Shown here piece by piece: positions 1 through 8,903 of a stretch of DNA of 64,000 nt. A program made the translations under genes and the position numbers. The DNA is from Sulfurospirillum cavolei (GTDB taxonomy: Bacteria > Campylobacterota > Campylobacteria > Campylobacterales > Sulfurospirillaceae): assembly GCF_001548055.1 (NCBI RefSeq), contig NZ_AP014724.1, forward strand, positions 1,674,001 through 1,738,000, read 5' to 3'. The notes under the pieces are model-generated. The model was not told where the DNA came from. It saw nothing but the letters and a program-made list of their open reading frames with translations, and searched no databases. Numbering within the stretch: the stretch's first letter is position 1; each line of letters opens with the position of its first letter.

Positions 1-1344
1 ACGTTAGAACCTTTCTTGGGACTTCAAGAACTTACGTCGCATACTTACGAAGCACCCGTAGAAAATACGATTTCCAAGCCGAAAGATTTTAACCTTTTCG
101 ACAATAAAGCCAACACCCTAGCTTCGTTTCTCACGAAAATGGTCAAAGAAAACACTTCTCTGGACGAATTTCGCTATGCCGACACTGATTTTTTGATCAC
201 ACAAAACCCCATTTCGCAAACAGGATGGAAGCTTATTTTACTTTTAGATAAAGACTCTTTGTTAAAAAGCGGCAAAGACCTGAAAGCAAAAACCGACTTT
301 ATCGGCTACATCGCACTTGGTTTTATGGCGTTATTTTACTTGGTCTTTTTATTTATTCTCATTAGCCGAGCCCAACGCTTTTCCGCGCAAATCTTAACCC
401 CGCTTCACGAACTCATTCAAGCGACTCGAAGCCTCAAAGACAAGCTTGTTACGACCAAACTTCCGCATTCGGACATTATCGAGCTGAACACTCTTTTGGA
501 CAACTTTTCGGCGATGAGTCACGAGCTGCAAAACTTGTACGATTCGATGGATAAGAAGATCAAAGAGGGCATCTTGGAAAATATGGAAACCCAAAAGATG
601 ATGATCTATCAATCCCGCCTTGCGCAAATGGGCGAAATGATCAGTATGATCGCACACCAATGGCGACAACCTTTGGGCGCGATTTCAACGGTCACGGCGA
701 GCATCAAACTCAAGCAAAGCCTCAAAAAATTCGACCTTACAACCTCGGAAGGACGCGTCGCGCAAGACGAATTTTTAACGACGGCCATCGACAAGATCGA
801 AAATTACATCCAATTTTTGACCAATACGATCGACGATTTTCGTAACTTTTTCAAACCCGACCAACGTCACGAAAAAAGCTCTTTGGCGCACATTATCGAA
901 AAAACGCTTCGCATTATCGGAAAAAGCCTCGACGTTCACAAAATTGCCGTAGAGATCGACAACCGTTCGACACGTGAGTTTATCACGTACGAAGCGCAAG
1001 TGACGCAAGTGCTCATTAATATCTTAAAAAACGCCCAAGACGTGCTTCTTGACAAAAAAATAGAAAATGCTACGATACGCTTGAACGCTTACGAAGAGAA
1101 GGAATTTTTTGTCATCGAGATCGAAGATAACGCCGGAGGTATCCCCGAGGCGATTATTTCCAAAGTGTTCGATCCCTACTTTTCGACCAAAGCGGAAAAA
1201 AACGGCACGGGGCTTGGACTTTACATGTCAAAAACGATTATCGAAGAGCATTGTCACGGCATTTTAAGCGTCTGCAATACCGAACGCGGAGCAAAATTCA
1301 GCGTGAAAATTCGGGGAGAATACGATGTCCGTAGCGATCAATGA
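1..1344 (+). CDS. Sensor histidine kinase (5' end outside window)
   Basis: The reading frame is open from base 1, so the start lies upstream. The visible part holds the end of a periplasmic Cache-like sensor domain (TQNPISQTGWKL), a membrane segment at about 295-365, a coiled linker, a HisKA domain whose phospho-acceptor His is in the HQWRQP motif (codon 655-657), and a HATPase domain with N box (NILKNAQD), DNAGG and GTGLGL motifs. Kinases of this HQWRQP group are common in Campylobacterota; ligands are usually unknown. The stop overlaps the next gene by 20 nt, so the REC-GGDEF-EAL protein is the likely partner. Confidence 0.93.
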   Translation, partial: TLEPFLGLQELTSHTYEAPVENTISKPKDFNLFDNKANTLASFLTKMVKENTSLDEFRYADTDFLITQNPISQTGWKLILLLDKDSLLKSGKDLKAKTDFIGYIALGFMALFYLVFLFILISRAQRFSAQILTPLHELIQATRSLKDKLVTTKLPHSDIIELNTLLDNFSAMSHELQNLYDSMDKKIKEGILENMETQKMMIYQSRLAQMGEMISMIAHQWRQPLGAISTVTASIKLKQSLKKFDLTTSEGRVAQDEFLTTAIDKIENYIQFLTNTIDDFRNFFKPDQRHEKSSLAHIIEKTLRIIGKSLDVHKIAVEIDNRSTREFITYEAQVTQVLINILKNAQDVLLDKKIENATIRLNAYEEKEFFVIEIEDNAGGIPEAIISKVFDPYFSTKAEKNGTGLGLYMSKTIIEEHCHGILSVCNTERGAKFSVKIRGEYDVRSDQ

Positions 1345-3064
1345 GCTTTTAACGCTCACGTCTCATTTACGCGTTTTATACGTCGAAGACGATGCGATAT
1401 TACGTGAAAACACCGTCGCGCTTTTAAGCGATCTGTTCGCCTCCATCGACGAAGCAAGCGACGGACAAGAAGCATACGCGCGCTATCAAGAACAACCCGA
1501 CGTGTACGACATTTTAATTACCGATTTGAATATGCCGCATATGAACGGCATGGAACTCATCAAACGCATTCAAGAGATCAACCCGTTTCAGCTGATCGTC
1601 GTCGTCTCGGCGCACAACGAAACCGAATATTTTTTAGAGAGTATCCGCAACAACGTCAACGGCTATATCCTCAAACCGATCGATTTTGAACAGCTTTTAG
1701 AAACGCTTTACAAAGTCTCGTTGCTCGTCAAAGAGCGCAAAGAAAACATTCAAAATAAAGAAAAACTCGAAGCCTTGCTCCAAGAGCAACACCAAAAGCT
1801 GGAACAAAACGATCAAATCGTGCATGAGTTTTTAACGCTCGACAAGGTGACGAAACTCCAAAACGCCACGATGCTCTACACGTTTTTGGACCGTTTTTTA
1901 CAAGACCATGCACTCACCGTTATGCTTTACAATATCGATGATTTTAGCTTTATCAATCAAACTTACGGCGTCGATTTTGCGGACGAAGTTTTGTACAAAG
2001 TCGGTGAATTTCTGCGCTATAACCTCGCAAAAGACGTTCATCTGTATCGCTACAATTCCGACGAATTCGTCATTCTCTTCGATCCCGATCTGCTCAGCCC
2101 CGAGCTTTTTGCGATTCAGATTCAAACTTTTTTTAGAGAAACACCCGTCGGAGAGATAAACAATCGCCCGATCTACGTGACGCTTTCATGCGGTATCGCA
2201 ACGTCTCGAAATCCCGCATTGTTGCTCTCCAACGCGCGTATCGCTTTGCGTGAAGCTAAGATGCGCGGTATTCCGAGCCAGTACAACGTCTACAACGCAA
2301 GCGATCCTTTCTTAAAACGCTCCGAAGTCGAAACGACGTGGATTCAAAAGTTTCGCTTAGCCTTGGAAGAAGACCGCGTTATTCCCTATTTTCAACCCAT
2401 TATCGACAATCAAACGGAAAAAATCGCCAAATACGAATGCCTCGCCCGCATCGAGGACGACGGTGAAGTTATTTCGCCCTCGCACTTTTTGGAAGCGGCG
2501 CGAAGAAGCGGTTTGATGAGTAACCTAACCCGTATGATGATTAACAAATCGTTCAAAAGTTTCGCGGATCAGAGCATCGAATTTTCGTTGAACATCACCA
2601 ACGAAGATTTACTCGACGATACGTTCATCGACTTCTTACATGTCAAGCAAGCCCAATACCGCATTGACCCGCATTGCGTTATTTTCGAAATTTTGGAAGA
2701 CATTATTTTAAGCGACCTGAATAAAATGCCGCTTAAAAACCTTCACGTCCTCAAAGCTATGGGATACCGTTTGGCGTTAGACGATTTCGGAAGCGACCGC
2801 TCAAACCTCAACCGTTTGGACAATATCGGCGTTCAATTTCTCAAAATCGACGGACAGTTTGTTTTAGGCATCGACCAAAATTTGCGCAATCAAAATATCG
2901 TCGAAACGATTACTGCGATGGCACATAAAATGAGCGTTCAAGTGATTGCGGAATTTGTCTCGACACGCGGGGAATACGAAACAATTAAGCGTTTAGGCGT
3001 GGACTTTTCGCAAGGTTTCTTTTTCGAAGCACCGGCACATTTCCCTAAGCCGTCTTCGTGTTGA
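1325..3064 (+). CDS. Response regulator with degenerate GGDEF and EAL domains
   Basis: A 579-residue protein with a receiver domain (residues 14-130; acceptor Asp67 in ITDLNMP), a linker helix, a GGDEF-like domain (about 165-325) and an EAL domain (about 335-572). The GGDEF signature is NSDEF, so cyclase activity is doubtful. The EAL motif reads ECL, but other c-di-GMP phosphodiesterase residues are recognisable (the Asn in SLNITN, EILED, DDFGS, the Lys in LKIDGQ, and QGF). It probably degrades or senses c-di-GMP under control of the upstream kinase. It overlaps the kinase gene by 20 nt and runs 20 nt into the convergent OmpR-type gene. Confidence 0.9.
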   Translation: MSVAINELLTLTSHLRVLYVEDDAILRENTVALLSDLFASIDEASDGQEAYARYQEQPDVYDILITDLNMPHMNGMELIKRIQEINPFQLIVVVSAHNETEYFLESIRNNVNGYILKPIDFEQLLETLYKVSLLVKERKENIQNKEKLEALLQEQHQKLEQNDQIVHEFLTLDKVTKLQNATMLYTFLDRFLQDHALTVMLYNIDDFSFINQTYGVDFADEVLYKVGEFLRYNLAKDVHLYRYNSDEFVILFDPDLLSPELFAIQIQTFFRETPVGEINNRPIYVTLSCGIATSRNPALLLSNARIALREAKMRGIPSQYNVYNASDPFLKRSEVETTWIQKFRLALEEDRVIPYFQPIIDNQTEKIAKYECLARIEDDGEVISPSHFLEAARRSGLMSNLTRMMINKSFKSFADQSIEFSLNITNEDLLDDTFIDFLHVKQAQYRIDPHCVIFEILEDIILSDLNKMPLKNLHVLKAMGYRLALDDFGSDRSNLNRLDNIGVQFLKIDGQFVLGIDQNLRNQNIVETITAMAHKMSVQVIAEFVSTRGEYETIKRLGVDFSQGFFFEAPAHFPKPSSC

Positions 3065-3743
3065 GTTTGTACCCTCTGTTTTTCAAGTTGACGATCGAGT
3101 TTTCATACCCGAGTTTGTCGCGTAAACGCTTGACCAAAGCGCGAAGCGTGGAACTGTTGACCTCTTCGCTTTGCCAAACGACATGGGCGATCTGCTCGTT
3201 GCGAACAAACGCATCGGCATGCTTGACCAAAATATAAAGCAACGCCTCTTCTTTCGCGGTTAGCGTCTCCAAAATATCGTTGACATGTAAGGTGCGCTCG
3301 TTCATCGAAAAAACGACGCCTGGGTGTAACACGACAAGATCGCTTGTCGGAACGCTTTGAGGTTTTTGCCCGCAAAGATGGGCGGTAACTTTGATCATCG
3401 TGTTGATTAAATGTTGCGAATCGAAAGGCTTCGTTAAAAAGCTAAAAATCCCCAAATCGATACTTTTCAGAAAATAATCGGTCTCTTTGTACGCCGAAAT
3501 GACGATTACCGTTTGCGTAGGATTTTTCTTTTTAATCTTTTCAATCAAATGAAGCCCGTTTTGTTGGGGAAGCTGAATATCGGTAATGACCAAATCGTAC
3601 GTGCGGGTTAGGTAATGCGCATAAGCGTCTTCCGCCGATGCAAAGGCATCGATCGTATCGAAGAAATCTCCTAAAAAAAGGCACAATTCCTCATTAAGCG
3701 CGGTATCGTCTTCAACGAGGAGTAACGACAGTGAATGACGCAC
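3045..3743 (-). CDS. OmpR/PhoB-family response regulator
   Basis: Receiver domain with acceptor Asp55 (ITDIQLP) and conserved Lys (FLTKPFD), followed by a C-terminal winged helix (about residues 140-232) with the usual recognition-helix pattern (SSTLRALVKRLRDKLG) and a wing ending NRGYKLN. It is a transcriptional regulator of unknown targets. I chose GTG at 3743 because an AAAGGGA Shine-Dalgarno lies just upstream; a TTG at 3761 in the same frame is the alternative. It is convergent with the GGDEF-EAL gene and divergent from the REC-PAS gene, so it may answer to the same kinase. Confidence 0.9.
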   Translation of the reverse strand: MRHSLSLLLVEDDTALNEELCLFLGDFFDTIDAFASAEDAYAHYLTRTYDLVITDIQLPQQNGLHLIEKIKKKNPTQTVIVISAYKETDYFLKSIDLGIFSFLTKPFDSQHLINTMIKVTAHLCGQKPQSVPTSDLVVLHPGVVFSMNERTLHVNDILETLTAKEEALLYILVKHADAFVRNEQIAHVVWQSEEVNSSTLRALVKRLRDKLGYENSIVNLKNRGYKLNTKTA

Positions 3744-3783
3744 GATGTTCCCTTTAGGCAATTTTTGGGAGTAATTTTGGGTT

Positions 3784-3789
3784 AGTATA
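3784..3789 (-). promoter_or_regulatory. -10 box for the OmpR-type regulator
   Basis: TATACT on the minus strand, about 40 nt before the GTG start. Sigma70 promoters in this phylum often lack a clear -35, and none is obvious here. Confidence 0.45.
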
Positions 3790-3824
3790 GCAAAAAATAC
3801 AACTCAAATACAACGCTTACGTTA

Positions 3825-3830
3825 TATAAT
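3825..3830 (+). promoter_or_regulatory. -10 box for the REC-PAS gene
   Basis: TATAAT about 29 nt before the ATG at 3859. With the leftward TATACT box it makes a compact divergent promoter region of about 115 nt. Confidence 0.5.
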
Positions 3831-3858
3831 AGTCCCATCAAACGATGCGGAGAGCTTT

Positions 3859-5145
3859 ATGGAAAATGCGATTGATCAACTCATTGCTTGGAGCAAGGAT
3901 CTGAATGTTTTGTATGTCGAAGACGACGTCGCCTTGCGCGAAGAAGTTAGCCTCTTTTTAAGCGACATCTTCAGCCGAGTCGATTTGGCGAGTAACGGCG
4001 AAGAGGGATTGCAAAAACTCGCAAAAAACCAATACCATTTAGTCATTACCGACATTCGTATGCCCGTAATGGACGGCATCGAAATGATCGAGAAAATCAA
4101 AGAGCTTTATCCCGAACAACCCGTCTTGGTGACCTCCGCACACAACGAAATCGATTACCTCGTCAAGCTCATCAATCTCGGAGTCGATAATTTTATTACC
4201 AAACCGCTGCAAAGCGAACAAATTTTCAAAGTTTTACATAAAATCGTCGAGCATATACACCACAAAAAGGAGTTACGGAAAATCGAACACGATTTACGCG
4301 AAGCTCACGCCCAGTTAGAAAAACTAACCCAAATGCAATCGCGCTCTTTGGATTTGAAAAATGCCGTTTTAAAAGCCTACAAAGAAGCCCTCGATAAAGC
4401 GACCATCGTCTCAACAACCGATAAATTCGGCGTTATTAACGACGTTAACGAAAATTTTTGCCAAGCTACGGGTTACGGAGAAGAGGAGATCGTCGGTAAA
4501 ACGCACCAGCTGATAGTCCATCCCTCGACCGATAAAAAAACCTATGCCGATTTGTGGAAAACGGTTTTAGCCAAACAAACCTGGCAAGGGCTGCTCATCA
4601 ACCAAACGCACACACTTTCGCCTCTGTATCATTACACGACCGTCGTTCCCATTTTAGATGCCAAAGGCGACATTAGCGAATTGATCTGGATTGTGCAAGA
4701 TTTGACTGAACTGCATCGCATTCAAGAAGCAAAAACCCAAGCTTCTTTGGATATTGCCTTAAGCCTCAAAGAAGACGAATTTTTAAAACAATTGCCTTTT
4801 GCCGCGGCGATGCTAGACGAAACGTTTCGATGCGAACGTTACAACGCCTCTTTTGAAACACTGGCGATGAACCACGTCAAAGAAGAGACGTTCGTCACGT
4901 TGACGCAAAAAAATCTTTTCCTCAAAGAACTCGTCTATTTTGAAGAAATGGACTATTTTCAAACCCTATCCGACATCTTCGATAAGTTTCCCTACGAAGG
5001 AGACATCACGTTCAAAGGAACGATCCAAACGATCGATCATATGCAAGAAGTTCTCGTCAAAATTACGCCTTATGCGACGCATTATCTTATCAGCGTCATT
5101 CCCCAAGAGGATTTTGAACTATGCTGCCAAGTTCTAGGGAGATAA
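3859..5145 (+). CDS. Response regulator with PAS domain (REC-PAS)
   Basis: 428 residues: receiver domain (acceptor Asp65 in ITDIRMP, Lys in ITKPLQ), a coiled coil (about 130-170), a PAS domain (about 175-290, with NENFCQATGY and a PAC-like tail ending WIVQDLTEL) and a C-terminal region of about 130 residues with no motif I recognise. No kinase, cyclase or DNA-binding output domain is present, so output may be a protein contact. The next gene starts 25 nt before this one stops, which points to coupled translation and a shared role. Confidence 0.88.
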   Translation: MENAIDQLIAWSKDLNVLYVEDDVALREEVSLFLSDIFSRVDLASNGEEGLQKLAKNQYHLVITDIRMPVMDGIEMIEKIKELYPEQPVLVTSAHNEIDYLVKLINLGVDNFITKPLQSEQIFKVLHKIVEHIHHKKELRKIEHDLREAHAQLEKLTQMQSRSLDLKNAVLKAYKEALDKATIVSTTDKFGVINDVNENFCQATGYGEEEIVGKTHQLIVHPSTDKKTYADLWKTVLAKQTWQGLLINQTHTLSPLYHYTTVVPILDAKGDISELIWIVQDLTELHRIQEAKTQASLDIALSLKEDEFLKQLPFAAAMLDETFRCERYNASFETLAMNHVKEETFVTLTQKNLFLKELVYFEEMDYFQTLSDIFDKFPYEGDITFKGTIQTIDHMQEVLVKITPYATHYLISVIPQEDFELCCQVLGR

Positions 5146-7250
5146 TTTTACACAGCGCCGTTTCGCGTATGCATTTGGCGCAAGACGACATGTCGCTTCA
5201 ACTCATCGATAACGACTGCCGTCTGCACAAAATCGATCTCGAATCGCTTAAGATCACGAAAAGTACGTCCTTATCGCATCTTTACGAACACGATCTTTTC
5301 GATTATTACCGTCGTCCGTTTGCGATTACGCAACACTTAGCCTACATCTCTTTCTCACAAAAAGGGGTAGAGCACCTCGTCGAGGTAGATTCGAAAATTT
5401 TGCCGATTTTTACGTTTTCGTACAACAAAAACGAACAGATCAGCAAAGCGGCATTTAGCGAAAACGGCAACTATCTGATCACCGGTAACGAACACGGACG
5501 CGCTTACGTCGTCTCGACCTTGGACGGAAGTTTACAGGCCGATTTACCGATCAGCAGCGACGTCATCAGCGCGGTGGAAGTTTCCGAAACCTATCGGCTA
5601 GCGGCACGCGCTTCGTTTACCAAAGAGTTGGTCGTGTACAAACTCAACACGCGCAGCGTCATTTTCGAACAAAAGCTCGATGCCGTCATCGAAATGATGC
5701 TTTTTTTAGACGATCGCTATCTTTTGGCGATTACCCGTAATTCCAAACTGCTCAAAATTGACCTTTACCTACAAAAAATCGAAAAAGAAGTGCTCCTCGA
5801 TACGGTCTTGTGGCCTTGCGTCTTCATTCTTTCGCACAGTCAAAAATTTCTCTACGTCGGCACGCGCGAGTCGGTTCTTTTTGCGATTCACGTTAAAACC
5901 TTGGAAATTTTATACCATGTCAATCTTCCCTACCAAGGCATTACGACGCTTGCTCGTAGTAAAAAGTATTTTATCATCGGCTTCAAAACGGGCGAAGTCG
6001 TTTTTTACAACCACCGCGAATTTGAAACGGAGTTTATCAACCACATTCGTTTGCACCAAATCAAAGAGGCCTCTTTGCTCTTTAACAAAAATATCTTTTT
6101 GATGACGCATCGCGAAACCAAAAAAATCTATGAGTTTTGGGAAGAAGAGAAAAAAACGATTATGGAACTTTTGTCACGCGGTGAAATCGAAGGAGCGCAA
6201 AAAATAGCCGAACCATACCTTTTCCATCCCAAATGCAAACTGGAATTTACCGATCTTTCCCTCCTTCAGCCTGATCTAATGAGCTTACACCGCTATATTC
6301 GCAGTTTTCATTTCGCGCTGGCCTATCAGTTGGTCAAACTAAAACCCGCACTGAAAAAAAGTTCTTTATATGCCACGATGGAAGCATTATGGACAAAAAG
6401 TTTCCAAAAAGCGCAAATTTTACTAGCACGAGAGCCTATCCTTAACAAAGAAAGCGCCAAAGAGGCGTTGCATCTTTTTGAAGACGTTGAAGAGAAGCAA
6501 TCTATTATCGAAAATATGCTCAAACGTTCCGGTATTTTTACACTCGCCGAAAATGCAGCCAAAGAAAAAAATTTCGCCTTTTATTTTAAACTGGTCGCGC
6601 AAAATCTCTTTTTGGAATATACCCCGCTGTATCAAAAAGTGCTGCAAATTGCCGAACGACTGCAACATGAAATCAACGTCTCATTGGAAAACCGTTTTTT
6701 TGATCAAGCCCTGACCTTAGCCGATATTTTGCACCAATTTAGTCCCTATCGCCATCAAGCCAATCGTCTCAAAGAAGTTTCAAAAGCATTGATGATTCTC
6801 GAAGAGCACCTTGAACATCATCGCCTTTTTGAAGCCGTTAAGCTTCAAGAACAATACCGTTTACAGACCAATTATGCACCGATCGTTACACTGGAGCAAC
6901 TCAAAATCGCCTTCCAAGAAGAGCAAAACCGATTGCTTAGTACCAAACACTACGGTGCCGTTTATGCCAATATCTTGCCGTATATGAGCCTCACGGTCTG
7001 TCGGCAAAACGTCGCCAATATCATGCGTCAATACTACATGTCGCAACTCGAAGACGCGATCGCAAACACGAGCTCTTCAATCGACTGGGAAAAGACGTTT
7101 TTGGAGTATTGTCGTTTTTTCCCGACGGATAAAATTTTGGTCGAATTTGCAAAACGTCACGGTAAAATGGAGGTTTTACAACGCATATCCGCGATTGCGC
7201 GAACCGAAGAATCACCGCAGTATCCAAAGACGATCGTCTGTAGGGCATAA
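5121..7250 (+). CDS. Beta-propeller plus alpha-helical repeat protein, function unknown
   Basis: 709 residues without signal peptide or membrane segment. The first half (about 15-345) has a WD40/YVTN-like repeat rhythm, with phrases such as ISKAAFSENGNYLITG and RSKKYFIIGFKTGEVVFY, as expected of a seven-bladed beta-propeller. The second half (about 355-690) is almost wholly helical and looks like stacked helix pairs. A GAGG Shine-Dalgarno lies 9 nt before the ATG. Translational overlap with the REC-PAS gene suggests that it is the partner or output platform of that regulator. I do not know an assigned function for this family. Confidence 0.75.
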   Translation: MLPSSREIILHSAVSRMHLAQDDMSLQLIDNDCRLHKIDLESLKITKSTSLSHLYEHDLFDYYRRPFAITQHLAYISFSQKGVEHLVEVDSKILPIFTFSYNKNEQISKAAFSENGNYLITGNEHGRAYVVSTLDGSLQADLPISSDVISAVEVSETYRLAARASFTKELVVYKLNTRSVIFEQKLDAVIEMMLFLDDRYLLAITRNSKLLKIDLYLQKIEKEVLLDTVLWPCVFILSHSQKFLYVGTRESVLFAIHVKTLEILYHVNLPYQGITTLARSKKYFIIGFKTGEVVFYNHREFETEFINHIRLHQIKEASLLFNKNIFLMTHRETKKIYEFWEEEKKTIMELLSRGEIEGAQKIAEPYLFHPKCKLEFTDLSLLQPDLMSLHRYIRSFHFALAYQLVKLKPALKKSSLYATMEALWTKSFQKAQILLAREPILNKESAKEALHLFEDVEEKQSIIENMLKRSGIFTLAENAAKEKNFAFYFKLVAQNLFLEYTPLYQKVLQIAERLQHEINVSLENRFFDQALTLADILHQFSPYRHQANRLKEVSKALMILEEHLEHHRLFEAVKLQEQYRLQTNYAPIVTLEQLKIAFQEEQNRLLSTKHYGAVYANILPYMSLTVCRQNVANIMRQYYMSQLEDAIANTSSSIDWEKTFLEYCRFFPTDKILVEFAKRHGKMEVLQRISAIARTEESPQYPKTIVCRA

Positions 7251-7272
7251 GCTTATCAGAGCATAAATTTGT

Positions 7273-7278
7273 TATAAT
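7273..7278 (+). promoter_or_regulatory. -10 box for the cyclophilin gene
   Basis: TATAAT 37 nt before the ATG, in an AT-rich intergenic stretch. Confidence 0.5.
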
Positions 7279-7315
7279 AAATCTTTACATAATCTTACTT
7301 CATTAAAGGAAACCT

Positions 7316-7810
7316 ATGTCGGGACTTAAAACCTACGACTATACGCAAGAACAACGTGCGGCATTTGCTTACGCAATTATTACGACTGAAAAAGGGAAAA
7401 TCGTCCTGAAACTCAATACAGAAGAGACGCCCAACACCGTTGCCAATTTTGCGACACTCGCCAACGATAAATTTTACGACGGTCTTACGTTTCATCGCGT
7501 CATTAAAAACTTTATGGCACAAGGCGGTTGCCCTAACGGTCGCGGTACGGGCGGTCCGGGTTGGTCGATTGCCTGCGAATGTAAAGGACAAAAAAGTAAA
7601 CACAAACGAGGCGTTATCTCTATGGCACATGCGGGTCCCAACACCGGCGGCAGTCAGTTTTTTATCTGCTTCGTAGACTGCCCTCATCTTGACGGCGTGC
7701 ATACGGTTTTCGGCGGCATTGAAAAAGACGACAAAGAGAGTTTTAAAACGCTCGACGGTATCGCACAAAACGATAAAATCGTCTCCATCGAAATCAAAGA
7801 GAAGCTCTAA
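7316..7810 (+). CDS. Cyclophilin-type peptidyl-prolyl cis-trans isomerase
   Basis: 164 residues covering one cyclophilin domain. The catalytic FHR (in [11 protein letters not shown]), the following MAQGG, the GRGTGGPG loop, the SMA segment and GSQFFI are all visible. There is no signal peptide, so it should catalyse proline isomerisation in the cytoplasm, like PpiB. AAAGGAAA is a good Shine-Dalgarno just before the ATG. The gene has its own promoter and appears monocistronic. Confidence 0.93.
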   Translation: MSGLKTYDYTQEQRAAFAYAIITTEKGKIVLKLNTEETPNTVANFATLANDKFYDGLTFHRVIKNFMAQGGCPNGRGTGGPGWSIACECKGQKSKHKRGVISMAHAGPNTGGSQFFICFVDCPHLDGVHTVFGGIEKDDKESFKTLDGIAQNDKIVSIEIKEKL

Positions 7811-7817
7811 CTCTTTT

Positions 7818-7846
7818 GACATGTAAGTCTTAAAAGCTTACATGTC
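7818..7846 (+). repeat. Inverted repeat with two ACATGT cores
   Basis: A perfect 10-bp stem (GACATGTAAG pairing with CTTACATGTC, loop 7828-7836) lies right after the cyclophilin stop. No U-run follows on either strand, so an intrinsic terminator is not clear; it may act as a weak terminator, an mRNA-stabilising hairpin or a protein site. The rest of the gap to 7962 holds the leader of the next gene. Confidence 0.5.
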
Positions 7847-7961
7847 ATCTTCCAACGGCGTTGCGTTTGCATTACCTGTATTCGGTATCGTCACACTGTT
7901 TCGCTTCGCTCAAAATGAACGTTATCCTACAGAATGGCTTTTATTAAAGAAAGGTTTTACT

Positions 7962-8870
7962 ATGATCCACCGTATCAATGCACTCTTCCCGCTTTGGGCA
8001 CTTTTTTTCTCGCTCTTGGCTTATCAAATGCCCGCGTATTTTACACCCTATAAAATGCATATTTCAACACTGCTGATCGCCGTGATGTTTTTTATGGGCA
8101 TTACCTTGCGCCTTGAAGACTTTGCACGCGTACTGAAATCGCCTCGAATTATTGCGATTACCGTCGGATTGCAGTTTTTCATCATGCCGCTAGCGGCGTT
8201 TTTGCTCTCAAAGTTGTTTGGATTTTCCACCGAACTGTTAATCGGTATGGTACTCGTCGGTGCCGTATCGGGCGGTACGGCGTCTAATGTCATTACCTAT
8301 CTTGCCAAAGGCGACGTTGCTCTTTCCATCACGATGACGACGACCTCTACGCTTTTATCCGTCGTCGCGACACCTTTTTTAACCCTGCTTTACGTCGGAC
8401 AAAAAGTTCCGGTTCCCGCGCAAAGTATGCTGATGAGTATCTTAGAAATGGTGATCGTTCCGGTCGTCTTAGGTGTCGTCGCTAATTATTTTTTATCTCG
8501 CCGTATTGCACGCATTGAACCCTACTTGGCGACGTTTTCGATGATAGCCATCGTGAGTATTATCGCTATCGTCGTCGCGCTCAATCGACAAAATATCGCC
8601 ACGGTCGGTATGATGACGATCTTAGCCATCATGTTGCACAACCTTTGCGGACTTGCGGGCGGATATTGGATCACGAAATGGCTAGGATACGATCGACGTA
8701 TTTGTAAAACCGTCGCGATTGAAGTCGGTATGCAAAATTCCGGTCTTGCCGTTGCATTGGCAATGAAATACTTTACGCCTTTAAGTGCGCTTCCCGGTGC
8801 GATTTTTAGCGTCTGGCATAATATATCGGGCGCGATCTTGGCGGGATATTGGGCAAAGAAAGACCGCTAA
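7962..8870 (+). CDS. Bile acid:sodium symporter (BASS) family transporter
   Basis: 302 residues and about ten hydrophobic segments. Motifs typical of the SBF/BASS fold are visible, including GAVSGGTASNVITYLAKGD (substrate/sodium-site region) and EVGMQNSGLAVALA. Such proteins import organic anions with sodium; the substrate cannot be read from the sequence. I start at ATG 7962, which has AAAGAAAGG 8 nt upstream; 40 extra upstream codons are in frame but have no good ribosome site and are not family-like. It is convergent with the S24 repressor gene. Confidence 0.85.
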   Translation: MIHRINALFPLWALFFSLLAYQMPAYFTPYKMHISTLLIAVMFFMGITLRLEDFARVLKSPRIIAITVGLQFFIMPLAAFLLSKLFGFSTELLIGMVLVGAVSGGTASNVITYLAKGDVALSITMTTTSTLLSVVATPFLTLLYVGQKVPVPAQSMLMSILEMVIVPVVLGVVANYFLSRRIARIEPYLATFSMIAIVSIIAIVVALNRQNIATVGMMTILAIMLHNLCGLAGGYWITKWLGYDRRICKTVAIEVGMQNSGLAVALAMKYFTPLSALPGAIFSVWHNISGAILAGYWAKKDR

Positions 8871-8877
8871 GCATCGC

Positions 8878-8903
8878 TTTGAGGGTAACATGTTACCCTC
8901 AAA
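8878..8903. terminator. 26-nt perfect palindrome between convergent genes
   Basis: Both arms read TTTGAGGGTAACA and its exact complement, centred on ACATGT. It sits between the transporter and repressor stop codons and includes the repressor stop. A bidirectional terminator is the simplest reading, although neither side has a strong U-run. Confidence 0.5.

Noticed and set aside
7295-7822. Open frame antisense to the cyclophilin gene
   Set aside because: It mirrors a conserved cyclophilin and has no ribosome site or family-like sequence.
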